DNA of 64,000 nt. Origin: Liriodendron chinense (Eukaryota; Streptophyta; Magnoliopsida; Magnoliales; Magnoliaceae). The notes beneath the pieces were generated by a model. It saw nothing but the letters and a program-made list of their open reading frames with translations, did no database searches and was not told where the DNA came from. The stretch spans positions 186,001 through 250,000 of the forward strand of contig ML058466.1 of assembly GCA_003013855.2 (NCBI GenBank). Reading direction: 5' to 3'. Below, one piece after another: positions 46,613-56,257 of this stretch (positions are counted from its first letter, which is position 1; every line of letters begins with the position of its first letter). Position numbers and translations under genes: made by a program.

Positions 46613-47200
46613 AAGATAAAAGCCTTGATCGAAATGAAGTCTCCGTCCACTCTCAAAGATGTCCAACGATTGGCTGGTCGCATTGCATCATCGAACAGAT
46701 TTATTTCGCGTGCCTCTGATAAGTGCCTTCCATTCTTTAAGCTTCTTCGAGCTACCGCAAAAACCGACTGGGTATGGACTCAACAATGCGAAGAAGCATT
46801 TCAACAACTGAAGCAATATATGAGCACACCCCCTATCTTATCGAAACCTGTTTTACACGAGCAGCTCCTTCTTTATTTATCTGTGTCTTCTACGGCCGTT
46901 AGTGCTGCATTAATAAGAGAAGATTCTGGGGTACAAAGGCCCGTTTATTATATTAGTCGAGCGATGGTGGGTGCCGAAACTTGATATTCTGATATGGAGA
47001 AATTAGCTCTCACCTTAGTGATTGCTGCTTGAAAATTGCGACCATATTTCCAAGCCCACTCTATATTGGTACCTACGAATCATCCATTAAGACAGGTCCT
47101 TAAAAACCTGAGGTATCAGGGCGATTGACTAAATGGGCAATCGAGATCAGTGAGCACGATATATCGTTCTGCCCAAAGAACCGTAATTAAGGGTCAAGTC
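46613..47200 (+). pseudogene. Tat RNase H
   Basis: Same frame as RT: VQRLAGRIASSNRFIS, FFKLLRATAKTDWVW, then LLLYLSVSSTAVSAALIRED and PVYYISRAM, a stop at 46982, then YSDMEKLALTLV. This is the RT connection and ordinary gypsy RNase H. Confidence 0.8.
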
Positions 47201-47549
47201 GTGGCTGATTTCATTGCTGAATTCACATATTCTTCATCCAGCAATAACCATGCGACCAGGACTAGACCCCCTGGTCACTCTTTGTGGATGGTCTTCACGC
47301 GCCACCGGTAACGGAGCCGGCTTAATCTTAATTGCTCCTAATGGGTCGCATTTTCAATATGCTTTACGATTTGACACTCATGTCTCTAATAATGAAGCAG
47401 AATATGAGGCTTTGATCGTTTGCCTCGAACTAGCGAATGTGCTTGTGATACAGAGTTCACTTATTCATAGTGACTCTCAACTCATAGTCAATCAAATGCT
47501 CAGTGAATTCAAGGCGAAAGAAGAGCGAATGGCTTTACACAATCCCTGA
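47201..47549 (+). pseudogene. Tat additional (archaeal-type) RNase H
   Basis: LFVDGLHA in one frame, then after a shift GNGAGLILIAPNGSHFQYAL, SNNEAEYEALIV and HSDSQLIVNQML. The order D-G, GAG..., NEAEYEAL, SDSQL is that of the extra RNase H domain found after pol in Tat-group elements. It ends in a stop at 47548 just before LTR-like DNA; integrase is absent. Confidence 0.78.
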
Positions 47550-47565
47550 GCTCTTATTCGGCTTT

Positions 47566-47726
47566 TCACTTTATAACTGTATCTCGTCTAACTTAAGCTT
47601 CGGAGGGCCAATGGCTGAACGCCGGCCACCCTTAGTTTCCTCCTTTACTTTTTCAGGTCTGGAGAGAAGCTTGTTCGAAGGAAGATGAACGTCTGAAGGA
47701 TCCTGTTACTAAATTAGACGTAAACA
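47566..47726 (+). repeat. Truncated LTR-like 3' end of the Tat element
   Basis: Contains TCTAACTTAAGCTTCGGAGG and a CAGGTC block, which I recall as common in Tat-type LTR 3' portions, and ends GTAAACA at the inferred target site. It does not align by eye with the 5' LTR at 42864-43406, an unresolved oddity. Confidence 0.4.
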
Positions 47727-47745
47727 GAATGGATCCAACGTTCAT
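47727..47745 (-). pseudogene. Copia gag, first codons
   Basis: ATG at 47745 on the minus strand (MNVGS...) runs into the Tat target site; after the Tat element the same frame continues at 42863. This gives an independent proof of the insertion point. Confidence 0.6.
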
Positions 47746-50183
47746 TACTATAATATAAAGGTGCAACTGCTCAGAGTAAATACCTATTTGAACTTTAAGT
47801 ATCAATTAAAAGATACTTATGTATTAAACTTTATCTAATCAACGGGGCAGTCGACTAGATTATCCAGGATGATGGGCCAAATCATTAAATCCTGGTGTGA
47901 AACTCAGTGCGTCATTACGACCCCTTCCTTTGGGCCGAGATCGCAACACGCGAGCAGTCTTCACAACATAAGGCTGGCTGAATACCAACAATATGGTTCC
48001 AAACAATCCAACACCTTTTGTGGCAAGATGGACCATCTGATCCCACACTACTAGCACCATCCACCCCACCTCGTTTCGCTCCAGGTATACGACGAACTCC
48101 TTTGAATTGAACACCGCATGTTTGAAGACAAACACCACCACATTTGGTCCTTCTTGCACGACGTAAGACGATGCCCTTGAATCTAAAACCCAATGGGTAT
48201 TCTTAGTCACGGCCACTTTGGTGGAACACTCAACCAAGAGTATCCACTAAGTCCTAGAAACTTGGACCCCGCCCAATCCAATTGCCCCTAATGGATATTT
48301 TCAATGTCCAATGGACAAAGAGACGGGTGAAATTAACCATATTGGTCACTTTCTGTAATCTCTTTAGCCACTGGACGTGCATGGACTCATATCATCTGGA
48401 TGAGGGTAACGCCCATAATGTAGTCCAACTCCCTTAGGCTAGTTTTAAAATTATTAAGCCTAAGTGACCAATCTTGATAATCCAAAGCTAAACCTTATAA
48501 CCCAACTACTTAATTTAACAAGAAATAAACAAAACTTTATATATTTCATCATTCAAGAAAGATGGTTAATCGAGGGATCAACAATGAGAAATTGGCTCTT
48601 TAAAGACATTTTAATCTGGTACCTCAATTAGGCCTAAATAGGTTCAACTGGGCCCCAAGAGGTATTTTAAATGGGCTCAAAACTGCTCACGTTCCGACTC
48701 ATAAATTGCCCCAAAATAGGCCCTAATTGCCAGCCAACATTCGACCAAAAAAAACATGCTAAAATAATGTCCAAAACTTGTTACCAAAATCAGGCCCAAA
48801 TCTACCTAGAACTAGCCTCAAAACAAGTCTTAAATCAAGCTGAAAATTAGGCCCACAATCTGCCTAAAATGAAGCCCAGCAACATCCCAAAAGCTGGCCA
48901 AATATCAGCCCAAAAACGGACCAATATTAGGCCCAAAAAGACCACAAAGATCTGGCCTAAAGGTGACCAAATTCTGGTCCAAAACACTGGTTTGAAACAG
49001 GCTCAGTTCACAGGCCCAAAACCTAGCCCTAAAGGCAGACCCAGAAAAGAGCCCTAAATATGGCTCAAAATTAGTCCTAAATCTGGCCGAAATTCAGACT
49101 AGGTAAGGCCGAAAAATAGGTCTAAAATCACCCTTAAAACCAGTAAAAAAACAAGCTATAAAATAGAGCCAAACAATCGTGAAAATAGGCCCAAAACTGT
49201 TCTAAGTCCAGATCTAATATCAGCCAAAACTTAGGCCCAAAATGGAGTTGAAATCAGGCCTAACATCCTAACATCTGCCTAAAATTAGGCCCAAAGCAGC
49301 CCATAGACTAGGTTAAAATCTGGCCCAAAAACAACTAATATCAGGCCCAAACCATTGCCCGTTGGACCAGTTCAAGTCTTATAATAACAAGGCCCAGAAA
49401 ATAGCCTAAAATGGGCCCAGAACTCTGCAGCATGTCTCTCTCCACTGCACAAGAAAACCTAGTCGCCACTGCTTGCCATCGCTCACAACCCAGCACCATC
49501 TCCATCAGCAACGCTAGAATAGATGGAGGCTTCTGTGGATTCCGGCGGCGGTAGACGATGCCAGCCCAAGCCTACCATCAAACAGCAACCGGCGTCCGTG
49601 CACAATCGTTGTCCATGCTTTCTTCCTCAGCGTCGGCACTTAACATTTGCGCCTGGAATAATCATCAGCCATACACCGTTCTGCTGTCTCTTGATCGGCC
49701 AAAGCTGCGGAGATGCAGGAACAGGGTTGCGGCTAGAAATTGTGCAGTCCCGATGGCCATGGCTATTTAGGTTCGGCAACAGCTAGCAGCCCCATGGTCA
49801 AGAGTCATCGATCAGATCACATGGGACTTGCGCCCTATCAACGGCAGTCTCCGTCACAGATCAAGGATCAGGCTCCAGCAACTATGACTGCTGGCGGTAA
49901 GAGGTAGGGTTGTGACCGGATTCAGATCTGCAATCAGGGCTATTAGCTAGCAGGGTTTGGGATCAACGAATTACTAGAGGGCTATTGGGGCTTTGCCATC
50001 AAATTTCAGACGCAGCTAGACATGGGGCTTATCAGATTCCAGTGACAGGTACCATATTCCAATCCGAATTTCTCTATGTGGGTGGAATCTATATTTGGAT
50101 TGGACTAAATTCGACAACCACTGATCGTGCCTGGAATTAGATATTTGATTCAAAACAAAGCCCTAGATTAGTGCGTAGTATCG
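47746..50183 (-). other. Copia leader (5' UTR), 2.4 kb, with GGCCCAAAA-rich block
   Basis: Between primer site and gag start. 48480-49440 is dominated by words such as AGGCCCAAAA and CTGGCCTAAA at irregular spacing of about 15-25 bases. 47860-48237 has a 125-codon minus ORF without recognised domain. The leader is far longer than in usual copia elements, so an old insertion may be included. Confidence 0.5.
48480..49440. repeat. GGCCCAAAA-word irregular repeat
   Basis: Dozens of copies of (A)GGCCCAAAA, GCCTAAAAT and relatives, too diverged for a clean period. Read on the minus strand: TTTTGGGCCT. Confidence 0.7.
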
Positions 50184-50195
50184 GCTCTGATACCA
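50184..50195 (-). other. Copia primer binding site
   Basis: TGGTATCAGAGC on the minus strand, two bases inside the LTR: complementary to initiator methionine tRNA as in most plant copia elements. Confidence 0.88.
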
Positions 50196-50197
50196 TA

Positions 50198-50662
50198 TGT
50201 TGAAATAATGGACGCAACTAATTTTCTCGGATCAATACTAGCATCAATCTAAGGTATTGATGAACTTAGAGGCGTACCTTGTTCGACCATAGTCCTGGCT
50301 GTAGAAAACTCTGATGAAGGTGGCTGCACGTCGGTCTTCCGCCTGTACGACACCCACGACCCGTTGCACGCTCTAATGGGAAGAAACGTACATGTGATGA
50401 TGATAGTGAATTGGGGACCGATAGCACTATAAATAGATAGGATTTGTGAGAAGAATGCAACCCATCATAAGATTCTTCCACTCCCACGTCTCCTCAATCC
50501 CTCCCGGGAGAAAAGTCATGTCCTAATACAACCACCACTTCATGCGCAATTCCTGTGTCCACCCATCAATGTGGGTCCCGCCCAGATGGTCATACGACCG
50601 ATCCAATCTGATCATTGCATTGCCAGGTGGATTTAGGCCATGTATGGCCCACAATTCCAACA
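50198..50662 (-). repeat. Copia 5' LTR (right end)
   Basis: 465 bp; same termini as 40100-40564; outer flank TAATA at 50663-50667. Confidence 0.86.
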
Positions 50663-50717
50663 TAATATGCGTAACTTGCTTAGTATCTGTAAGTTAGAGT
50701 TAACGCACTTAGGAGTA

Positions 50718-50732
<15 letters not shown>

Positions 50733-50791
<59 letters not shown>
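50733..50791. repeat. (TG)n(TA)n microsatellite
   Basis: A short GT run from 50718 followed by about 29 TA units, in the right part of the Tekay-like solo LTR. Apparent ORFs over it are artefacts. Confidence 0.95.
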
Positions 50792-50792
<1 letters not shown>

Positions 50793-51243
50793 CTTGTAGA
50801 TATTTCTTCACTATATTGGCGTTTGACGCCTTCCATTTGACATACGTAGATGACCTAAGAATGAGACCAAATGATGGTGCGCTTAGGGCGCCCCAGTAGT
50901 TTTATAGCTCCATCTCATTGGTAGTTATAATTTCTCCTTCTATAGCATTTATTATGATACATATAATTCTCATATGAACTGATACTACATTTGAATTATA
51001 CCTCTTAAGTGTTAACCATATATTTCTGGATTTAGTTATCTTTGTTTTGCTTATGATCTGCTAATTGAAATTCGTCACTTTGATTATTTGTGTACGGAAT
51101 GAATATAAATATGATTGAGGACATACGTGGGTGCATTTCCTACGTTCGGCATTCCTAGGCAAGCATTTTACTAAGTTAACACTCGGGAACTCGGGATCGG
51201 AGCCTCTGTACTCGGGTTCTGATTTTTGAGGCGTTACAAATAC

Positions 51244-51898
51244 AAATGCAGGTTTTGAGACAGTTCTCTCTCCCCCTCTCCCTCTCTCTGTCACATAGAC
51301 GTAAGGGCTATTTATAGCCGGGAATCTCGAAAAAGGGACCAATGATTGTCCTACACATTCCATTTTCATGTGCCGGATGGGATTTGGCACCTGACTCATG
51401 CAGGTACAGTCTGGCATATGCCAAATTGGCCCTAACGCATGCAACTGGGTAACCACTTCAGCCAAATTTTTTTGACTGGTCTGGCATATGCTATATTGGG
51501 TTCAGCGCATGCATGCATGTGCCAGGTCCCATTACTTAAACATTTTTCTGACTTTTGCATAATCTGATCGCATCTTCAAGCGTTGATTCGTTTCTTAATG
51601 TTAATTGACATTTTTTAGCCCAATAGATACCCCCCAGTGAGTTATGCTGGGCATTTTGCTTCCTAGTGCATGCGTACCGATCTAGGCTTTTGTATAAAAA
51701 TCAAGTCTTGCTTATTATTATTTATATATATGTTCCACAAGCAAGAGAGTTAGTGCATACCATTTCAGGTGCCAGCACATACTATCAGGTGCCAGCGCAT
51801 GTCCTTTCGAGGTTATCGCATGTCCTTTTGGGATTAACGCTACGGATGAGACTCCTTCTTTGAGCTTGATTCCTCCTAAGCGACTATGAATAGGTGTT
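51244..51898 (-). promoter_or_regulatory. LTR-like segment with TATA box on minus strand, joined to 35000-36067
   Basis: Minus strand: CTATAAATAGCCC at about 51305, followed by a CT-rich zone, then the insertion site of the solo LTR and continuation at 36067 downwards. GCATGCG-type words occur on both sides. Most likely an LTR of another element that also cut the chromovirus gag at 51899; borders not resolved. Confidence 0.35.
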
Positions 51899-53080
51899 GT
51901 TTCAACAATACCAAAATTGCAAGCAGGAAAATCGATCGGTAGCAGAATATATAGAGGAGTTCCAGTGATTGGGATCGCGGAACAATATAGAGGAATTAGA
52001 ATCGCAGAAGCTGGCGTGATTCACCGAAAGATTACGGCTCACCATACAGGATCAAGTTCAAATGCATTTGGTTTAGATGATGGAAGAAGCCATCCAATTG
52101 ACCACCCGAGCAGAGACGCAATTATCAAAGGCACCTACGCGGCCCTATCTCGTGACACAGACCCCTATAATGGCCCCACTCAAGACACATCGTTGGCCAA
52201 GGGGAAGGAGTCAGTGGGAGGTCGCTCTCATCCTCTTATGGTCACAAACCGTGAATCGAGGAGCAACTCGTCTAGGCCTCAACGTACAACGCCAACATCC
52301 ATGGGTTCGAGCAGGATTCCAAACCCCTATGGTCAGTTAAGGCCGAATCATGGTTTCCGATGTGGCCAGCACAATGTATTGTCAACGACAAAGTCTGTGA
52401 TGTCATCATAGACAGTGGTAGTAGCGAGAACATTGTCTCGAAGGTGATGGTGGAAAAGTTGTGGCTGCCTACGACGAAACACCCTTCCCTGTACTTCATC
52501 AGATAGATCAAGAAGGTGAATGCGACTAAGGTAACTGAACAATGCACTGTCTCATTTTTCATTGGTAAAAACTATAAAGATGAAGTACTTTGTGATGTAG
52601 TTGACATGGAGGCTTGTCATATGTAACTTGGGCAACCATGGTAATCGAATCAAGACACGAACCATCATGGACGAGATAACGTATACATATTCACCAAGGA
52701 TGGTTGAAAGATGAATTTGGCCCCTATGACACCGGAGAAATACCTCGAAGCTTCTAAAGTGGAGGGGAGTTCTCTCCTTGTCATTCGGGAGTTTATTAAA
52801 GAATGTAAAGAAACAAGCGAGGTGTATGCCATGGTAGTGAAGGGTGAAGAATCAGAGCCCTCCAACATTCCTCCAAGTATAAGGCTCTTATTAAATGAAT
52901 TCCGGAGCATTTGGCCTAAGAAATTGCCCAATGGATTGCCTCCCATGAGGGACATCCAACATCATATCGACCTTGTTCTCAAGGTTAGTTTACCCAACCG
53001 GCCACATTATCGAACGAGTCTGAAAGAATGTGAGATACTTTAGGGACAGGTGGAGGAATTGATCATAAGGGTCTATTAAG
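51899..53080 (+). pseudogene. Chromovirus gag C-terminus and protease
   Basis: Gag starts abruptly with QQYQNCKQENRSVAEYIEEF, MEEAIQLTTRAETQL, then RPNHGFRCGQ of the zinc knuckle. Protease: VIIDSGSSENIVSKVMVEKL (about 52405-52465), then VTEQCTVSFFIGKNYKDEV and CDVVDMEACHM, LGQPW. 52711-53040 leads into RT (LPNGLPPMRDIQHHIDLV). The order is that of Ty3/gypsy chromoviruses. Many stops and shifts; the Gag N-terminus is missing. Confidence 0.75.
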
Positions 53081-53087
53081 AGAGAGC

Positions 53088-53600
53088 ATGAGTCAATGCG
53101 CTATGTTGGCTTTGTTAACCTTAGGACGGGAGCTAGCGCATGGTGTCGATAGCCGGGCAATTAACAAGATAATCATTAAATATCGATTTTCGATACCAAG
53201 GTTAGATGACATGCTTGACATGTTAGAGGGTGCTAAGGTATTCTCCAAGCTAAATTTATGGAGCGGGTACCATCAAATTCGTATCATGCCGGGACATGAA
53301 TAGAATAATGGCTTTCAAGACCAAGGAAGGGCTATACGAGTGACTCCCTTTGGTCTATCAAATGCTCCAAGTACCTTTATGCGCCCAATGAATCAAGTGT
53401 TAAAGCCGTTCATTAGCCGATTCATAGTGGTGTATTTTAACAACGTCTTGATTTATAGCCAAAGTAAGATGGAGCATAAGATCACCTCAGGTAAGTGTTG
53501 CAAGTGTTGGCCGAAAACAAGTTATACTTGAATATGAAGAAGTGTAACTTCTTGATTGATCAATTGTTATTCTTGAGATTCGTTGTGATGTCCATGGGCA
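53088..53600 (+). pseudogene. Chromovirus reverse transcriptase with FDD changed to FNN
   Basis: VDSRAINKIIIKYRFSIPRL, FSKLNLWSGYHQIRI, TPFGLSNAPSTFMR and FIVVYFNNVLIYS (about 53425-53465). The catalytic box, normally YFDD, reads YFNN, so both metal-binding Asp residues are lost. Frame breaks at 53300 and 53340 show a long-dead copy. Confidence 0.82.
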
Positions 53601-53699
53601 TTTGAGTGGATGAATAGAAGGTTCGGGCCATTCGAGATTGGCCGACACCGACAAACATTCATGAAGAAGGGATTGTTTTAGTGGACTAGTGAGTTTGAC

Positions 53700-54000
53700 A
53701 AGAGCTTCGCAGAAATCAAGCATCGGTTATCCACAACGCCGGTCTTGGTGCTTCCCAATTTTGACAAACTGTTAGAGGTGGAGTGTGACGCCTCATATGT
53801 TGATATTTGAGAAATTCTTTCTCAGGAAGGCAGTTCGGTTGCCTTTTACAGTGAGAAACTTAACGACGCACGGAAGAAGTGGTTGACATATGAGCTTGAG
53901 TTACATGCAGTGGTCTAGGCACTATGTCATTGTCATCATTATCTTATTCAGTGGGAGTTTGTTCTCTACATTAACTATTAAGCTTTAAATTCATCAATAG
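53700..54000 (+). pseudogene. Chromovirus RNase H
   Basis: LLEVECDASYVDI, GSSVAFYSEKLNDARKKWLT and YELELHAVV match the gypsy RNase H blocks (CDAS..., FxSEKL, YDKELYAVV) with stops. Confidence 0.72.
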
Positions 54001-54299
54001 CTAAACTAGTATCAATTGTGTGCATGCCAGATGGATATCATTTTTACAAGAATTCACATTTGATCTTAAGCACAAGTCAGGGTAACAAACAAGGTGGTTG
54101 ATACACTTAGTTGTCGTGCATCTCTTCTTATTATGGTGAGCAATAAGGTGGTCATTTTTTACTGTCTCAATGAACTTTACGCTAAAGATGAGGACTTTGC
54201 TGATGCATGGACGATGTGCCAAGAGGGTCACCTGAGAGACTTTCTGATTTAGGATAGATTCATTTTCAAGGAGAATCGACTTTATATCCCACAGAGCTC

Positions 54300-55447
54300 G
54301 TTGAAGGATCAATTTATTCTTGAGCTACATAGAGGTGGCCTTGGCAGTCACCTTGGACGAGACAAAACTAGAGCATTGGTGGAGTAGTGGTATTATGGGC
54401 CGCAATTGTCTCGAGATGTAAGGAAAGTAGTGTAATGATGCCATGTTTGCCAAATCTCCAAGGGACAATCTCAGAATACAGGTCTTTACACCCCATTACC
54501 CATGCCTGATGCCCTTTGGGAGGATCTATCCATGGACTTTATACTGGGTCTCCCACGAACACAACACGCAGATTCAGTGTTTGTGGTGGTAGAATGTTTC
54601 TCCAAGATGGCACATTTCATTCCCTGCAAGAAGACTTTTGATGTAATACATGTGGTGAATTTATTCTTTAGAGAGTCGTACGGCTACACGGGGTTCGCAA
54701 GACAATCACTTTAGATTGAGAAACAAAGTTTATTAGCCACTTTTAGCAGACCTTGTGGAGTCAGTTTGGTACATGACTTCAGTTCAGTAGTGTTTATCAT
54801 CCACAAACCAATGGATAACTGAGGTTGTGAACCGCACACTAAGAAATCTCATTCGCTGTATTTCTAGAGACAAGCCGAAGCAATGGGACTTGGCATTATC
54901 TCAAGCGGAGTTTGCCTTCAACAACATAATGAATTGCTCGACAGGGAAGTCCCCATTTTAGATTGTCTATGGGTGAGTGTCTCACCACACACTTGATTTG
55001 ATCCCCTTACCCAAGCTCCCGGGCATGAGTATTGCAGCTGAACACATGGCAGACCGGATCATGGACATTCATGAGGACATTCGAAACAAGCTGTAGAATT
55101 CAAACGAGAGGTAAAAGGAAGAAGCCAACAAGTATCGGCATGCCAAAGTGTTTGAAGTGGGCGATCAAGTGATGGTCCATTTACGAAAAGAGCGATTTCC
55201 TACCGGGACCTGTAACAAACTAAAGAACAAGAAGATTGGGCTGGTACCGATCATTCAGAAGATCAATGATAACGCTTACATTGTTGATCTCCTGGATGAC
55301 ACGAAAATCTCGTGGACTTTCAAAGTTGCGGACCTGTACGAATATCATGAATCGAAGCTGGACAAGAACTCGAGGTCGAGTTCTTTTGAAGTGGAGGGGA
55401 CTGATGTAGAATGGGTTGCGGATGCATACCTAGCTCGAATGGATTGA
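54300..55447 (+). pseudogene. Chromovirus integrase and C-terminal tail
   Basis: LHRGGLGSHLGRDKT (HHCC zinc finger start), CHVCQISKGQ, then the core at 54502: WEDLSMDFILGLPRTQ with the first catalytic Asp, and SVYHPQTNG downstream. After a frame change: FEVGDQVMVHLRKERFPTGT, KINDNAYIVDLLDD, FKVADLYEYHESK and SSSFEVEGTDVE. The tail resembles CRM/Reina-type chromoviruses; no complete chromodomain seen. Ends at 55447. Confidence 0.75.
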
Positions 55448-56009
55448 AGGAAGGAGCCCAAAAGAAGTTGGAAAAATTCAGTATAGTCGATCGCTCGACT
55501 GAGCTTCGTTTAGCGCTCTCCAGAGGCTCTCTAGACTATTTTAATTAGTTTTAGTCACTTGACCTGACCATCATCAGGCACCCCATCATAGTCGATCGCC
55601 CAACCGGGCCGATGTTAGGTGCCCTAAACTCATATGGATTGCAAGCTTACTCGCTTGACAATTTTGGAGGTTGTCGGTCCCTGACCACACTCAATCGGGT
55701 GCTCGACAATGCGCGATAGGTTGAGCAAATTTTACTGATTTGTTTCTGTTTTGAATTAGGATTATTTTCTTATGCAATTAGAATTTTTTATGGTTTGTTT
55801 AGCATATTTAAACTTGTTTATGTTCGTTATTAAGCGACTATCTTACGTTATGATTAATCAAATTCGATTTTTTACTCTTTTTCTAATGGATTCGAGAGTT
55901 TTCCCTCATAAATTCAAGGAAGTGTGGTTGAGGAGTCCCGAAAGCTCCGAGGATTCAGAATAATTATCTGGTGAGGAAGATGGTGATTGACCTTACCATG
56001 TCCCTCCCT
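55448..56009. other. Chromovirus 3' flank, no gene
   Basis: Contains GTCGATCGC(T/C)C words at about 55486 and 55591, then AT-rich DNA. No LTR border resolved. Confidence 0.4.
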
Positions 56010-56099
56010 ACGTCACAAGAGGTACTTATCTTAATAAGTAATTTTTTGTAGTTTTTAACTTTATGATTTTTCTACTTCTCTCTCACTGTTCATATCAAA

Positions 56100-56257
56100 G
56101 GAGGCGCCATGTGGTGGACTGTCCACATTGAAGGTGGTGCTCACACGATGGGTGGTCCACATAAAAGGTGACCCCATATGATGGATGGCCGCATATTAAT
56201 GTGAGCCCATATATGGATGGTCCACGTCAAAGGTCGGCGCATAATGATAAATGGATG
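56100..56257 (-). repeat. Minisatellite, left part
   Basis: Units of ATGATGGATGG, CCACATCAAAGG, TGGGCCC type up to the solo LTR insertion; continues at 58274. Confidence 0.78.

Larger units (their letters stand above)
42864..47726 (+). mobile_element. Tat-lineage Ty3/gypsy element, integrase-less, nested in copia gag
   Basis: Order on the plus strand: LTR 42864-43406, primer site GATTGGCGTCGTTTGTGGG, gag, protease, RT, RNase H, a second archaeal-type RNase H, then directly an LTR-like piece ending GTAAACA at 47726. Flanks GAACG (42859-42863) and GAATG (47727-47731) differ by one base, and the host copia gag frame is continuous across the site. The second RNase H defines the Tat group. No integrase remains. 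Multiple stops and shifts: inactive. Confidence 0.78.
40100..50662 (-). mobile_element. Gag-only Ty1/copia element (TR-GAG-like) with nested Tat element
   Basis: 465 bp LTRs at 40100-40564 and 50198-50662, TGTTGAAATAATGG to CAATTCCAACA, with TAATA duplicated at 40095-40099 and 50663-50667. On the minus strand the upstream LTR is followed by TATGGTATCAGAGC, the classic plant copia primer site. Inside: a 2.4 kb leader, a gag interrupted by the Tat element (47745 to 42864, continuing to about 42040), then about 1.5 kb with no protease, integrase or RT motif up to the purine tract. So it encodes Gag only and depends on a partner for pol. Inserted in the Tekay-like solo LTR. Confidence 0.82.
36073..51238 (+). 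mobile_element. Tekay/Del-like solo LTR (4.6 kb) split by a nested copia element
   Basis: Starts TGTAATGTCCCGGATTTT at 36073 and ends GGCGTTACA at 51238. AATAC flanks both sides (36068-36072 and 51239-51243). Taking out the copia element leaves 36073-40099 plus 50668-51238, about 4.6 kb, with no internal coding region: a solo LTR. The long length and TGTAA...TTACA termini resemble Tekay/Del chromoviruses; lineage is inferred. Orientation could not be proved. Contains palindromic CTTCGG...CCGAAG words at 36600-36780 and an (AT)n tract at 50733-50791. Confidence 0.72.

Noticed and set aside
47860..48237. 125-aa minus ORF in the copia leader
   Set aside because: No family recognised, lies in a leader with overlapping open frames on both strands; not enough to call a gene.
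48869..49057. 62-aa Lys/Pro-rich ORF
   Set aside because: Translation of the GGCCCAAAA word array.
50633..50840. ORFs on both strands with alternating Tyr-Ile
   Set aside because: Translation of the (TA)n microsatellite.
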